From Fennellomyces sp. T-0311 (Eukaryota > Mucoromycota > Mucoromycetes > Mucorales > Lichtheimiaceae): a stretch of 57,210 nt of DNA. The notes under the pieces are model-generated. The model made no database searches. It was not told where the DNA came from and was given only the letters and a program-made list of their open reading frames with translations. This document shows, in pieces, positions 10,191 through 20,734 of this stretch. Position 1 is the first letter of the stretch; every line of letters starts with the position of its first letter. The DNA lies in contig JALLLT010000090.1 of NCBI GenBank assembly GCA_025266875.1, positions 1-57,210 of the forward strand. Direction: 5' to 3'. Position numbers and translations under genes: made by a program.

Positions 10191-10802
10191 TTTGGTTCCA
10201 TCGGCCAACCCTGCTTTGGAAATTTTTCTTCGGTGTCTGTGGTATCGCTCAATTGGAAAGCTTCAAATGACGAGACCAAAAATAAGATAATGTTTTATTG
10301 AAGAGAGCTACTCTCTATTTATAATGATGATGAGTCGGGACGGAGAAGGTGAATGCGTTTCTATCAGAGCCGAATCCGTGTTATTGCCGTAATCCCTAAT
10401 GACCATACTGCCTTATTACGAAGGAGCGGATAATCATGCAGAGACTGAGTTAACGTGAATGGTCCTTCTTGAAGTCTGAACCCAGATCAAGGTCTCACTG
10501 ACACACTAGCCAGTGAACAGGTCAATAGATAACTGTGCGGTTGTTGATGTCGAAATAAAGGAATGGATGTAACAAAGGCTGAGATGGAAAGGTCTGTAGA
10601 CAATGGATGACTGGTATGTCAGGATACAACAGTGTCTGAAAAAGCTTTCTAAAAACAGCTCTACCGGAAGAGTTTGGTGGATGCTTGAGAACGACTTTGG
10701 TTCCATCGGCCAACCCCACTTTGGAAATTTTTCTTTGGTGTCTGAAAAACCTTTCTAAAAAACAGCTCTACCAGAAAAGTTTGGTGGATGCTTGAGAATG
10801 AC
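10191..10802. repeat. 107-bp tandem duplication, first copy split by a solo LTR
   Basis: Unit 2 is 10696-10802 (TTTGGTTCCATCGG.. to ..GAGAATGAC). Unit 1 is 10191-10237 plus 10637-10695, 106 bp once the LTR and duplicated target are removed. The units differ at only a few positions. The right unit abuts the broken 5' LTR of gypsy A. Confidence 0.85.
10238..10631 (-). repeat. Solo LTR, family S1 copy 1
   Basis: 394 bp from TGTGGTATCG to GGATACAACA, flanked by the 5-bp target duplication GTGTC (10233-10237 and 10632-10636). It shares long blocks with 50566-50952. An AATAAAA signal on the minus strand near 10290 suggests minus orientation. No internal domain remains, as after LTR-LTR recombination. 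Confidence 0.85.
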
Positions 10803-10803
10803 T

Positions 10804-11158
10804 ATAGCGTAGATCGTTGTGTTGCCTATTTGAGAATAGGTATAAAAAGGCCAGTTGGCCAATAATAAATCAAGGTTGTTTTTTGTCTCTTACTCTGATT
10901 TTTTTGTGGAATACAGTCGTTTAGTGTGGATAGACTTTGGTGATAGTCTTACTAATTCGACGTATTATTTTTCTCATTGACTGTTGACACTGCATTCGAC
11001 TTGTAACTTCTCGAACCCGTTATTGTCGACATTTGTTCGGTACTTACCAGTAACCTTACCTCTATCGTTCTTCTTCTACCCTCTTCTTTTTACCTATTTC
11101 TTATTTCGGGTTTTGTTCCCATCCATTTTCCGTCCATTTCTAAGCATCACACGTGTCA
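10804..11158 (+). repeat. Truncated 5' LTR of gypsy A
   Basis: 355 bp that match the last 355 bp of the 3' LTR (55830-56184) with scattered substitutions. The first 473 bp are missing and replaced by the tandem duplication. It keeps the TATA box (GGTATAAAAAGGCC, about 10850-10864) and the end ACACGTGTCA. A primer-binding site could be TGGGGGGTCGACC from 11162, but the tRNA is not identified. Confidence 0.9.
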
Positions 11159-11223
11159 ATTTGGGGGGTCGACCGGGGTATTTCAAGAAGGAAGACCGTG
11201 TCGTGCTATTATCAAATCAAACT

Positions 11224-12442
11224 ATGGATCAAGAATCAAGTATCATTCAGAACCGCGTGTTCAAGTTCCTTTCCACTCCGGGTTCGTTCTCTGGAAATAG
11301 GGTTGGCGAGAACCCTATGGTGTGGCTACATAAGGTGAAGCGATTGTGGCAACGTGGAAACCTGTCGGACGCCGAGGTGTTGTTGGTCGCAGCCTCGAAC
11401 CTCAAGAGTCAGGCTGAGCTTTGGTGGGAGCTGCTGGAAGACACTATCGTCACCTGGGAGGATTTCGAGCATCACTTCAAGGAGCGTTTCATTTCGGCTG
11501 AGCATTGGGAAGCATGGTGGTCCAAAATCGCCGAAGTTAAGCAAGGTGACGGAGAGTCTGTCGAAGATGTGGCATATAAACTGCAAGAGTTGTTCTCCTT
11601 GGTCGGATCCGTCGACGAATCTTTCCAGGTCCGGTACTTCACGCACACAATTAATCCGGAAATTGTGTACTGTATGAAGGAATCAGGCATCACTACGTCG
11701 TGGGTGGAAGCGGTCAACAAAGCTGTTCGCATTGAGAACGCTAGGAAAAAGTACCTCATCTCACAGGGTCAAGGTCAAGCTGAGGTTCCGTTGTCGGGTG
11801 GTTTGGCGAGTACCACTGGCAGCAAGTAATCGTCAGTCGTTCCCTCTTCGTTGGCACCAACCTTGGCCCCAGGTGATTCAGTATCGCAAACGCAAACGCT
11901 GTTGACTCAAGTAGCCGATAGTCTTCGTGCTTTACAATTACAAATGGCGTCGCAATCTTCAAGACAGACCCCGCCAAACAACCCTCCAAGACCGCCTCCA
12001 ACGTGTTGGAACTGTGGTTAAACGGGCCATATTTCTGCGCGTTGTCCTACGGGTCAACAACAGCCTCAAGGTCAGAACCAGGGAAATGGGAACAGACGGC
12101 AGTAAAGGGTGATACTGTCGTCCCTCAAAACAACAACCCACCCCCTCCCAGCAATCGAGCAAGACCGCCTCCAAGTCCTCCAGTTGTTGGTCCATCGAAC
12201 AAATCCAGTGTGCATTTCGTGGAGGCAGCAGAAGTATACGCGCTCGAGCCTCAAAAGAGACCTCTATCTGATTCGTCGGTTGTCACCAATCAGCGAGGCG
12301 GCAAGAAAGGCAAGTCGAACGTGGTGCCATTCAAGTTGCCATTGGCAAACCCAAGACAGGGCGAGAATCCCAAAAAGGCGAGTCAGCGCTTGAAAAGGAA
12401 ACCGCTGAGGAAACTGGAGGTACCTCTAGACAAGCCGGATGT
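11224..12442 (+). pseudogene. Gypsy A Gag, degraded
   Basis: Retrotransposon Gag that would have formed the particle. The likely start is ATG 11224 (MDQESSIIQNRVFKFL..), inside a longer frame that begins in the LTR leader. A capsid-type helical domain (VWLHKVKRLWQRGNLSDAE, WWELLEDTIVTWEDFEHHF) is followed by a Pro/Gln-rich region. The zinc knuckle reads CWNCG, stop, TGHISARC. In-frame stops lie at TAA 11827-11829, TAA 12019-12021 (inside the knuckle) and TAA 12103-12105. The reading then passes to another frame (about 12105-12440, basic and Pro-rich) and shifts again near 12440. It is not translatable as one protein. Confidence 0.8.
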
Positions 12443-14771
12443 GTGAAAACGCTTGCAACAGGTCGATTCTGGTCTTTCCCTGGCGCAGTGGCTAGCCTTG
12501 ACAAGCAGGCGTATGCCGATGTACGCGATGGTCTCAAGTACTTGCATGGTCGGCAGCCAACAAGGAAATCAGTAGGCGAACCCATGGAGATCAATGCTCT
12601 CTTGGTGGAGGACCCATCAGACGGTGACGTCGAATCTGATGGTGAGGACGAACAGTCGGTAGTTATCAACTCGGATACCGACTGGGACAGCACTTGGTCA
12701 GAGGCGTCAACTCGAGAAGAAGACTCGCTGCCAATGGAAGAACAAGAGTACAACTCTGAGGACACGGAGTACAATTATCCGTATGATCTTCAGGCGATGA
12801 AGAAGAGCATTCCGTTGCGCGGTCTAGTGGTGATAAATGGCCAAGTCATTCAGGCGATTTTCGATTCGGGTGCGGCTGTGTCAGTGATTAGTCATTCATT
12901 GGCAAGGAAACTTCGTTTGGTGACGAATGGGGACCAGTTGGCGGTGGCGACGATGGATGAAAAGTCGGACCGGCCTTGCAAGATCGCTTGCAATGTGCCT
13001 GTTCGTGTGGCAGAAAAGTTAAGACCTGAACATATGTGCATCGAAGCAACCACTAACCGCGACCTTTGTCTTCTTGGCGCCACTTGGTTTAGGGCATACG
13101 GAATTGTACCAAAACTGGAGCAATCCATTCTGGTTATCCCTACCAAAAAAGGTCGTGGTTATGTGGAGTTGCAGGGCGATTGTCCTGAAGATCCCCTGTC
13201 GCACCCTCGTCTGGCAAGTGACGAACCAAGGGAAGTTTTTGCTGTGGTGGTGAAGCAAGAAGGTCAAGGCCAGGATTGTGTGGAGCTCAGGCAGGTCGGA
13301 CGGCAGGAAAACGCAGGCCGGTTGTGTTCGTACACGGAGGAGTTGCCAAATTGGGGTGATTCGGATGGTGATGGTGTAGATGGCGAGTCTTTACCCCAAG
13401 AGCTTAATACCTTGATCAGTCGTTTCGCTGAAGTCTTCTATGAAAATAGCAGATTAGGCAGAGTCAAAAATGCTGAACACCACGTCTCTACCACCACCGA
13501 TGAACCAGTATGCTCCAAACCGTTCCGACTCTCCTGGGAGGAAGAAAGTCACCTACGCAACGAGATCAAGGAGTTGCTCGAACTGGGTCTCATCCGCCCG
13601 TCTTCCGGCAAGTACTCGTCTCTAGTCTTCTTCGTCTGGAAAGCCAGTGGTGCCCTCAGAATGGTCTGTGACTTCAGGAAGCTCAACGCCCGGACTATTG
13701 CTGAGAACTTTCCCTTGCCGCATATCGATTCTTTGATCGACTCCTTGGCAAGGAATGGTGCATCTTGTATTTTCTCCACATTGGACGCGGCGCAAGGATA
13801 CTGGCAAATCCTGATGGCCGAGGATTCAATTGAGAAGACCAGGTTTATCTGTGCTGCTGGTTCGTTCATTTGGAACGTTATGCCTTTTGGTTTGACTTCG
13901 GGTGGCGACATTCCAGTCAATAATGGTTTCTATTTTGGGCAGTATATCGGTGACTTCGTATAGGTGTTCGTCGATGACATTATTGTGTTCTCGCGTTCAG
14001 TGGAGGAACATTGTCGACATCTCGAGTTGGTGTTCATGGCTTGTAAGGAAGCGAACTTGCGTTTGCGTTAGGAGAAATGTTGTTTTGCGTGCAGTAAGGT
14101 CAATTTTCTTGGCCACACGTTGTCGTCGTCGGAGGTTCTGCCAAACAAGAAGAATGTTGAGAAACTGTTATCCATGTCAAGGCCGGTTGACCGGAAGGGT
14201 GTGCGTTCTGTACTTGTGATGGCAGGGTTCTACCGTCGTTTCGTGGAAGGTTACGCTGTATATGCAGAACCATTGACGCGTCTTTTGAAGAAGGAAAATG
14301 AATTTGTTTGGGGAGAGGTGCAGATAGGGCGTTTGAATTGCTCAAACAAATTCTTGCCCAGCCACCCATACTTTCGTGTCCCGACAGGCCCAACGTCAAA
14401 TCCTGACAACTGACAGTTCCGGACAAGGCCTCGCTGCAATCTTATCTCAAGTGCCAGTCAATGGTGGCGATGAGAAGGTGGTCGCTTACGCTTCTCGGGT
14501 CGTTCGCAGTGCAGAAAAATCGTATGCTGCTACGCATTTGGAGGCGCTCGCATTGGTTTGGGCTTGTCACAAGTTTAGGCATTATCTCGCTGGTCGGAAT
14601 TTCCTGGTTCGCATGGACCACTCTTGCCTATGGTTTATTTTTGGGCCACACAACAAACCGCCCAGCCCCAAGATTCAAAGGTGGGCCGCCGCTTTGATGG
14701 AGTTCAATTTTGAGGTCCAATATATCAAAGGTGAAGGCAATCCGGCTGATGCTCTGTCCCATTTGCTCTGA
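12443..14771 (+). pseudogene. Gypsy A protease, reverse transcriptase and RNase H, degraded
   Basis: Middle part of Pol. The protease active site reads IFDSGAAVSVISHS at about 12860-12900 (DSG form). RT follows, with LGLIRPSSGKYSSLVFFV, RMVCDFRKLNART and FSTLDAAQGYWQI, to TAG 13961-13963. The same frame continues with the catalytic box VFVDDIIVFS and meets TAG 14069-14071. Later blocks (FLGHTLSS, GFYRRFVEGYA) are in frame, and a shift near 14340-14400 leads to RNase H (LTTDSSGQGLAAILS, EALALVWACHKFRHYL, GEGNPADALSHLL) ending at TGA 14769. An ancestral single Pol is clear, but at least two stops and one or two shifts make this copy dead. Integrase continues at 53997. Confidence 0.85.
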
Positions 14772-14952
14772 CCTATTCCATTCCTTTTTATTGATTATTT
14801 GTATCTATGTTACCAAATGTACCTTCCTTATTGCCTAGTTCCTTTCCGTTTTTGATCTTTTTTTGACAACATTTATGACATATTAGTAAGAAGTACCTAT
14901 GTAAACGTGATATATACCACACTGTGTGCGAACCTTTCTCATTAGCATCCTT
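14772..14952. other. Gypsy A spacer left of the nested insertion
   Basis: 181 bp of T-rich DNA after the RNase H stop. Its counterpart on the other side of the insertion is 53890-53996, also pyrimidine-rich. I see no gene. Confidence 0.5.
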
Positions 14953-15051
14953 GGGTATAAATACCCTTTGACAAACCAAACAAGTTTCCAAAAATTCACG
15001 TAATCATGTGACCTAAATTTCAAACCCCGGAGGGTAAAAACACGACATTTT
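14953..15051 (+). repeat. Left terminal inverted repeat of the nested insertion (mariner-like)
   Basis: The core 14981-15051 (CAAGTTTCCAAAAATTCACG.. ) matches the reverse complement of about 53800-53874 with a few mismatches and one gap. Outside the core, both ends have a GGGT..ACCC palindrome (14953-14966 and 53877-53889). A Tc1/mariner-like transposase begins about 560 bp inside, so I assign the repeat to that element. The exact outer base and the target duplication are not certain. Confidence 0.78.
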
Positions 15052-15611
15052 GCTTTTGTAAGCCACTTTTATTAGTGTACCTTGTCCCATGGAAGAAATC
15101 AACGTACAATACTGCTCAGGATGCAGAAAATATCGCTCGATTTCTGATTTTATGGGTAGAAAGCGTCTTTTAAAGACGTGCATTACGTTGTTGTAAAAGG
15201 AAATTGTTTGTGTAAGGTAATTCTGTGTGAAACAGGGGGTGCTCTTATTATGCTCCGAACAGAGAACTCCATTTCCAAAATTGATGATGGGAAATATTTT
15301 TTCCATTCCACCTTCCAAAATTAGGCGTCACGGATGTCTCCTACTTTGGTAACTACTTCTCGGTGGAAATACCACCGCGAAGACTTGCTCGAATCGATAT
15401 AAAAGGAAACTGTCACTTCTTCTGTGCTTTAAAAATGCAATCAGAGTATTACAAAATAAAGACCGGCCAGAAAAAATATATACAAAATTTTGGGTGCAAA
15501 AAGTGCTCATTAATAGAACTTCCTCGTGATGTCATTTTTTTACGTTAAGACTGCGATTTTCGTGTTCCTGACACGTCTCGCTTTCGTTTGACCTACATTT
15601 CATCACATACA
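15052..15611 (+). promoter_or_regulatory. Leader/promoter region of the mariner-like transposase
   Basis: No coding signal in this 560-bp stretch. A TATA box (GATATAAAAGG at about 15396-15406) lies about 205 bp before ATG 15612. Nothing else recognisable. Confidence 0.5.
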
Positions 15612-17096
15612 ATGGCATCACCTGAATTAAAACGCACTCAAGCGCGCATTACAAAAAACGAATGGACTTCATTTATTATCGCTCATCGATACATAAGTGA
15701 GCACAGAAGACTCGGAAACTTCAATATCGACGACTCCCCGCGCAAGGTGTTGCAGGACCTCTTTGGCATTGGGGACACAACGGCGGGACGAATCATTACC
15801 CTTTCTAATGACCTGAATTTGCCAAATGAAAGTAAGAAGCTAGGTCGCCTAAGGAAGGTACTCTCGGATGAGTATGTCAATGAAATTCGAAATTTCACTG
15901 TGGAATGCACCAAGACCGGTCAGCCAGCCACAGCAAAACGTATCCGCACGCACCTCGAGAACCAAGGATTTGATGTGCCATCTCTCTCGGTTATGAAAGA
16001 GGATTTGAAGCTTGCTGGACTTCATTATGGGATGGGAAAACGGCAAAATATTCTTCATGACAGCGAAGCCATCGTCAATTACAGAAAGACATATCTGGAA
16101 AGACGCTTGAGCAATCTGAATCGTAATGAGCTGCCTATCCAACCGGAGGTGTTTCTTGATGAGTCGTACTGTCACTTAGACCATCACGCCAGACGGACGT
16201 ACTATGTCCCAGACACTGTCGTCAACCAAACTGGGCGTAAGCCGATGTTGGTAATGTTTGGTGCCTTTGCAGTTTATAAGGAGAACAATTGTCTCAGGGC
16301 TGAGCTAGTTGAAGAAAATACAATCATCTGGCCAGTCAAAGGCAAAGCCCATGTTCAAGAAGAAGAGAATGTTGGTATGAAGTGCAAGCGTGGACGTCCC
16401 CCAACAAAAAATACTGCACAAGCATTTGCCGATCTGCCACAATGTGTAAAGGATGCCAATATCGCTCCAGATTACCATGATTACCACGGTAACTTCAATG
16501 CAAGTTTGTTCGAAAAGCTCTTTGAAAGACTTTGTGAAAAACTTAGCGAACGGTTCCCTTCTGGATGCATCATCCATATGGATGGTGCGAAGTATCATTT
16601 CCGCAAAGTCGACCCACTTCCCAACAGCAACGCTCGTGTCCAGGATATCCGCGACTGGTTTTCACAAAGCCAATACACAGTGCCTCCTTCGCTAAAGCCT
16701 GGAAAACTTCCTTTCAAGAGGGTTCTTCTTGAACGCCTCAAGGAAATACGAAGTGAGCACCCTGTTGCCTATGCTGTGCATGAGATTGCCAGCAAATATG
16801 GTCATACAGTTATGAAAACGCCTCCGTATCATTGTGAACTGCAGCCGATTGAAGGCCTGTGGGGCATTGTCAAACAGCAGATTGCATACAACCCAGAGCC
16901 AGCAAATACTACTGAGGTTCAATTTGCACATAGACTGTACCGCCTGGTTGCTGCAGTGCATTCGAATGACCTCTTATCTTTGTGGAGAAAGACGGTCATT
17001 CAATGCAAATATTATCATGATGAGCATCAGCGAAACGCTGTCCATTCTGTGGCAGTTGTTGAAGAAGATGGTAGCTCTCTTGAAACTGAAAATTAA
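15612..17096 (+). CDS. Tc1/mariner-like DDE transposase
   Basis: Catalyses cut-and-paste movement of the surrounding TIR element. The frame opens at 15588, but ATG 15612 (MASPELKRTQARI..) is the better start. An N-terminal helix-turn-helix region (about residues 20-140: RKVLQDLFGIGDTTAGRI, then TAKRIRTHLENQGFDVPS) would bind the TIRs. The DDE_3-type core has D in FLDESYCHLDHH, D in IIHMDGAKYHF and E in HCELQPIEGLWGIVKQ. All three acidic residues and the H-x-x-L-x-P-I-E-x-x-W context are intact. The frame is unbroken and lacks introns, in contrast to most of its neighbours, so this may be the most recently active gene of the cluster. Confidence 0.88.
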   Translation: MASPELKRTQARITKNEWTSFIIAHRYISEHRRLGNFNIDDSPRKVLQDLFGIGDTTAGRIITLSNDLNLPNESKKLGRLRKVLSDEYVNEIRNFTVECTKTGQPATAKRIRTHLENQGFDVPSLSVMKEDLKLAGLHYGMGKRQNILHDSEAIVNYRKTYLERRLSNLNRNELPIQPEVFLDESYCHLDHHARRTYYVPDTVVNQTGRKPMLVMFGAFAVYKENNCLRAELVEENTIIWPVKGKAHVQEEENVGMKCKRGRPPTKNTAQAFADLPQCVKDANIAPDYHDYHGNFNASLFEKLFERLCEKLSERFPSGCIIHMDGAKYHFRKVDPLPNSNARVQDIRDWFSQSQYTVPPSLKPGKLPFKRVLLERLKEIRSEHPVAYAVHEIASKYGHTVMKTPPYHCELQPIEGLWGIVKQQIAYNPEPANTTEVQFAHRLYRLVAAVHSNDLLSLWRKTVIQCKYYHDEHQRNAVHSVAVVEEDGSSLETEN

Positions 17097-17398
17097 TGCA
17101 AGAAGGTTGGTACTCAATCTCCAAAAAATTTCTTGAAAAAAAAAACTGATCAATTTTATTTTACTAGCCACCAAACATGCATAACAGGACAAATAGTATT
17201 AAAAACCAAATGATAAAATCATCTTACTGCGTGGCTATCAAATCTTTTTTGTTTCATGTAAAATGGCTGTGATTCCATGAAGATATAAGCAATCAAACTT
17301 TGTATACATTTTTTCCGGCCGGACGTTATATGCCTCTTGTTTCTCATTGTCTCTCTATCTTCTTCTACTATTTTTTTTATTATCAACATTTCTTTACC
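17097..17398. other. Spacer between mariner transposase and Harbinger-2
   Basis: A/T-rich DNA with no gene. It should hold the mariner 3' UTR and the left end of Harbinger-2. I could not place the Harbinger TIR. Confidence 0.45.
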
Positions 17399-18854
17399 AT
17401 GAACAACAACAGCATTCCACCGCCAATTCTCACCCAACGTCCCAGACGTAATAATGCTGCAGAAAGAAGATGCCGTCGAGCAGCATTTATGCAACGGCTG
17501 ACAGAACTTATTGCGCCTTCAGTACAGGCTATCCGCTTTATTGATGCGAGCATTGTCGCAGCTTTTGCAAGCTCGCCTCACCACTTTCGTGCAGCAAAAG
17601 TTAGCCGAACGCATGGTGCGCAATTCTGGACGTTGACGCATCCAAACCTGAACGACGACGATGGCTATGACAGTTACAGATGGCATTACCGCATGAAGAA
17701 ATCAACTTTGGAATGGCTTATCAGTACTTTGTCAACACATGACGCGTTTGCCTCAGACTCCCCTAGAATGACCCCAGTATACATTCAAGTCTGCTGTGCG
17801 GTGTGGCGTTTTGCAAACACACATGTTGGATACCGCATGTTTGAAACGCAATTTGGTTTAAGCCAAGGGTCGTATCATAACTTCACGATGCGATTCCTAA
17901 ATGCCATCTGCGACGTTCAACGGCGACAGATCAGATGGCCAAGCACACCACAAGAAGTACAGCAAGCAGCACAAGCCTTTTCGGCACCTACTGGACTGCC
18001 GAGCACCCACGATGCAGGCAGAAGGCTACAGGGAGCGATCGGGGCTATGGATGGCAAACTCATCGTCATCCACAAGCCTACTAGTAACGGACAGCGCTTT
18101 TGGGATCGTAAATTACACCATTCGATCAATTTACTTGCTGTTTGTACTGCTGATGGAAGATTCTCGTATATAGAAGCTGGTCAATCAGGTATTGTCAACT
18201 ACGTATTGAAATATCGATATATTACTCAGTCTAATGTATTTTCAAATCAATCTATAAGGTCGAACCCATGATGCACGTACGTTTGCCAATAGCTCTCTTA
18301 ATACGAAGCTATTGAATGAAACTGAACAATGGTGCCCAGACGGAAGTTATATCCTTGCCAGTTAGTACTTCGACCATTCTATATCTTGATGAATATTACT
18401 AACATGAAGTTCCCCAAACTTGAAAGACTCTGCGTATCCACTACGACCAACGATAATGGTGCCTTATTCACGAACAACAACAAGCCTTGCCGAGAAAAAA
18501 TTCAACTTCGTTCACTCTTCGATACGTATGGCCATTGAACGAGCCTTTGGTTGCCTTGTTTCCCGTTGGAGATTCCTACGCCATTACCTTTATCTTAAGG
18601 ATCATGAGCGATTGACATTGGCGATATATGCATGTTGTATATTGCACAACATCTGCATCGAACGGCACGACCTTCATTCAAACGAACTTTTTCCATTGAA
18701 TACAGAAGAAGACGAAGGTACGACCGGCCGCATTGCTCTAATCGGTTCAGGACACCAACGTGGCATCGGAGACACTGCATCACTGCGTCAACAAGGTGTT
18801 GTAGTACGCGACAGATTAAGAGATGAGTTGTATGAAGCCAGTCGTAGATTGTAG
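17399..18854 (+). CDS. PIF/Harbinger-2 transposase (DDE_Tnp_4), spliced
   Basis: Homologue of the Harbinger-1 transposase. Exon 1 is 17399-18189 (start MNNNSIPPPIL..), exon 2 about 18260-18360, exon 3 about 18427-18854. The second intron has a perfect TACTAAC branch site (about 18396-18402). Features in order: basic N-terminus, ASSPHHFRAAK, VCCAVWRFANTHVGYRMF, first catalytic motif GAMDGKLIVIHKP, RTHDARTF, then SAYPLRPT and IERAFGCLVSRWRF. With the only splice that keeps the frame, the residue before SAYP is Asn (A at the exon 2 end plus AC). Harbinger-1 has Asp there, and the family uses that Asp as the second catalytic residue. The frame is otherwise complete. It converges on a Myb-like pseudogene. 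Confidence 0.83.
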
Positions 18855-18906
18855 TAAAATAAAACGAACATTACAAAAAAATTAAGTAGAAGTTAAGCAA
18901 AATCAT

Positions 18907-19773
18907 TTATTGATCTTCATTATTGTCGACCTGCTCTTCTTCAGTACTGCTTGTGCTTGTATTTTTTTGCCCGCCACTGTTGCCAGGGCGACCAAAAAGT
19001 TCCCTCAATGTCTGAAGGTATTCAGAATGGCGTCGGTTTTCTGCTGCCTCAAAATCGCGCGCGCGGCGGTCCTCTGCCTCCTCAAACCGTTCGAAAGCCT
19101 CGCCAATACTAGCAATTAGGCGGTCCATCTACTTGTTTGCATTCTCGAGGACCTGCTCTTGGAATGCAGTGGTTCGGCGTCGTTGCGCTGGCCGCTCGTT
19201 GCCGTCATCTTCGTCATTGCGTTGTCGGTTTCGAACAAGGCCATTGATAGAGTTCATGGTGGTTGGTGGAACAACAGCTGGATCGCTGCCAACGATACTA
19301 TCCATGACGTTATAATACTCCCATCGCTCTTGACCAGGAGGGCCATTCGTGCCAGTCTGGTCTTGCACCACGGTCCGGACATCACGGTAGATGTCTACCA
19401 AGTTACCCCACTTTTTTTGCAAGGCTTCCTTTGAGCGGCCCACAGGATCAGTCTGTGCATACACCTGCTCGATCTGGTCCTAGATGGCTCCCTTGGCTTG
19501 CGTTTCGATCGTGGTTATAAGTGCGTCATATCTAGCACTGACAGCATCTATCAATGCTTCGATATGGCCATCTTCCCATCTGCGATTGGGTGCTCTCGCA
19601 GCAGAAGCAGAAATGCTTGATGATGGTAATGCTTCTGCAGGCTGCTGTTGTTGCTGCTGAGGTTGAGGTTGTTGCTGCTGCTCTTGCTGCTCCTGACGAG
19701 GATTCCACATCACAATGTTGAAGGTGGGATTGCTGTTGTTGTTACGCATGTTAAAGATCATAAAAAAGTTCAA
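18907..19773 (-). pseudogene. PIF/Harbinger-2 Myb-like protein with two stops
   Basis: Minus-strand partner of the Harbinger-2 transposase. It starts MNFFMIFNMRNNN (or at the inner Met) and has a long Gln-rich tract (about 19640-19700). A Myb/SANT-like domain (NRRWEDGHIEALIDAV) continues through TAG 19480-19482 into QVYAQTDPVGRSKEALQKKWGNLVDIYRDV. A second in-frame TAG at 19129-19131 precedes the charged coiled-coil tail ending at 18907. The frame is otherwise continuous across both stops. One C-to-T change from CAG would explain each. Confidence 0.8.
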
Positions 19774-20734
19774 AGAGATGGATTAAAATAACTTTATTCG
19801 ACATTATCATAGCTCTACACCTTTTATATGCAATCGGGCACGTTAATGCTTAAGGAAAAGAGAAAAAAAACGCATATTTATTCATCGATTTGGTTGATGT
19901 ACAGAAAAGGAAAGTCCCTCTGTTCGGTGCGCCTTTTTGGATGATCTGACCGGAGAGGACTTTAAAATAGTTTGAATCCATTTTCGTCTCTCTGTTCGGA
20001 GCAAAATGAGAGCACCCAGGATCCACAAAGTAGGTTGAAATATAGAGAAATAGAAAAGGTGAGTTAACCAAATACAGATATAAGCTCCTGTCTTGGGCTT
20101 TGAAAGGTATGATCAAGATAATTGAGGTCAAGTTAACTGCTTTATTTCATTTGATTCAACAAGGGTATTTATATGTTTCTGTGGATATATCGGGCTATGC
20201 CGGAGGTAAAAGGTGGGTTAGATAGGAATTACAACTAGCAAGAGATCCGAGTGCGGAAGAAGATAAACGAAAGTGCAGATGCACCATATAATAGAATAGG
20301 TCGGTAGCTTGGGAAGATCAGAGAGAGGAAGAAGATACATCAATGTGCAGATGCACCATATAATAGAATAAGTCGGTAGCTTGGGAAGATCAGAACGAGA
20401 AAAAGGAGATACATCAAGTGCAGATGCACCATATAGTTGAATGAAGGTCAATACAAAGGTCAAGTGCGAGCCAAACAAAAGGGGAAGGTAGCATAAACGA
20501 AGAGGGGCCGAGAAATTTCGTTACAACGTGTCGCTGCAGACAAAGCAACGTAGGACGCCCTATTTCTGTCAGGAACTTCTCTTTCGGTGACGTTCTCGAG
20601 TCAATTCCCTCACATGCAGCCGTAGTCGCAGCTGCTGGCGGCAGTGGTACATCGTAATGCATTGCGTTAAAGCATGATTCTCAATAGATATTTTAGGTGA
20701 AGTTGCCGACATTTGCTATTCTTTCGAAGGTGAC
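19774..20734. other. Non-coding interval with a 73-bp tandem repeat
   Basis: About 960 bp without a convincing gene. It should include the outer ends of Harbinger-2 and MULE-1, but I could not identify TIRs. The main structure is the tandem repeat at 20252-20440. Upstream coding exons of MULE-1 may lie near 20600-20700, where a possible acceptor (TTTTAG before GTGAAGTTG, about 20697) precedes the open frame. Confidence 0.5.
20252..20440. repeat. 73-bp tandem repeat, about 2.6 copies
   Basis: The phrase GTGCAGATGCACCATATA starts at 20273, 20345 and 20418 (spacing 72 and 73 bp). GTCGGTAGCTTGGGAAGATC is shared by the first two copies. It has no coding role that I can see. Confidence 0.88.

Noticed and set aside
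16305..16598. Small frames antisense to the mariner transposase and similar short frames elsewhere
   Set aside because: They overlap well-supported genes, lack domains and show no splice or promoter signals of their own.
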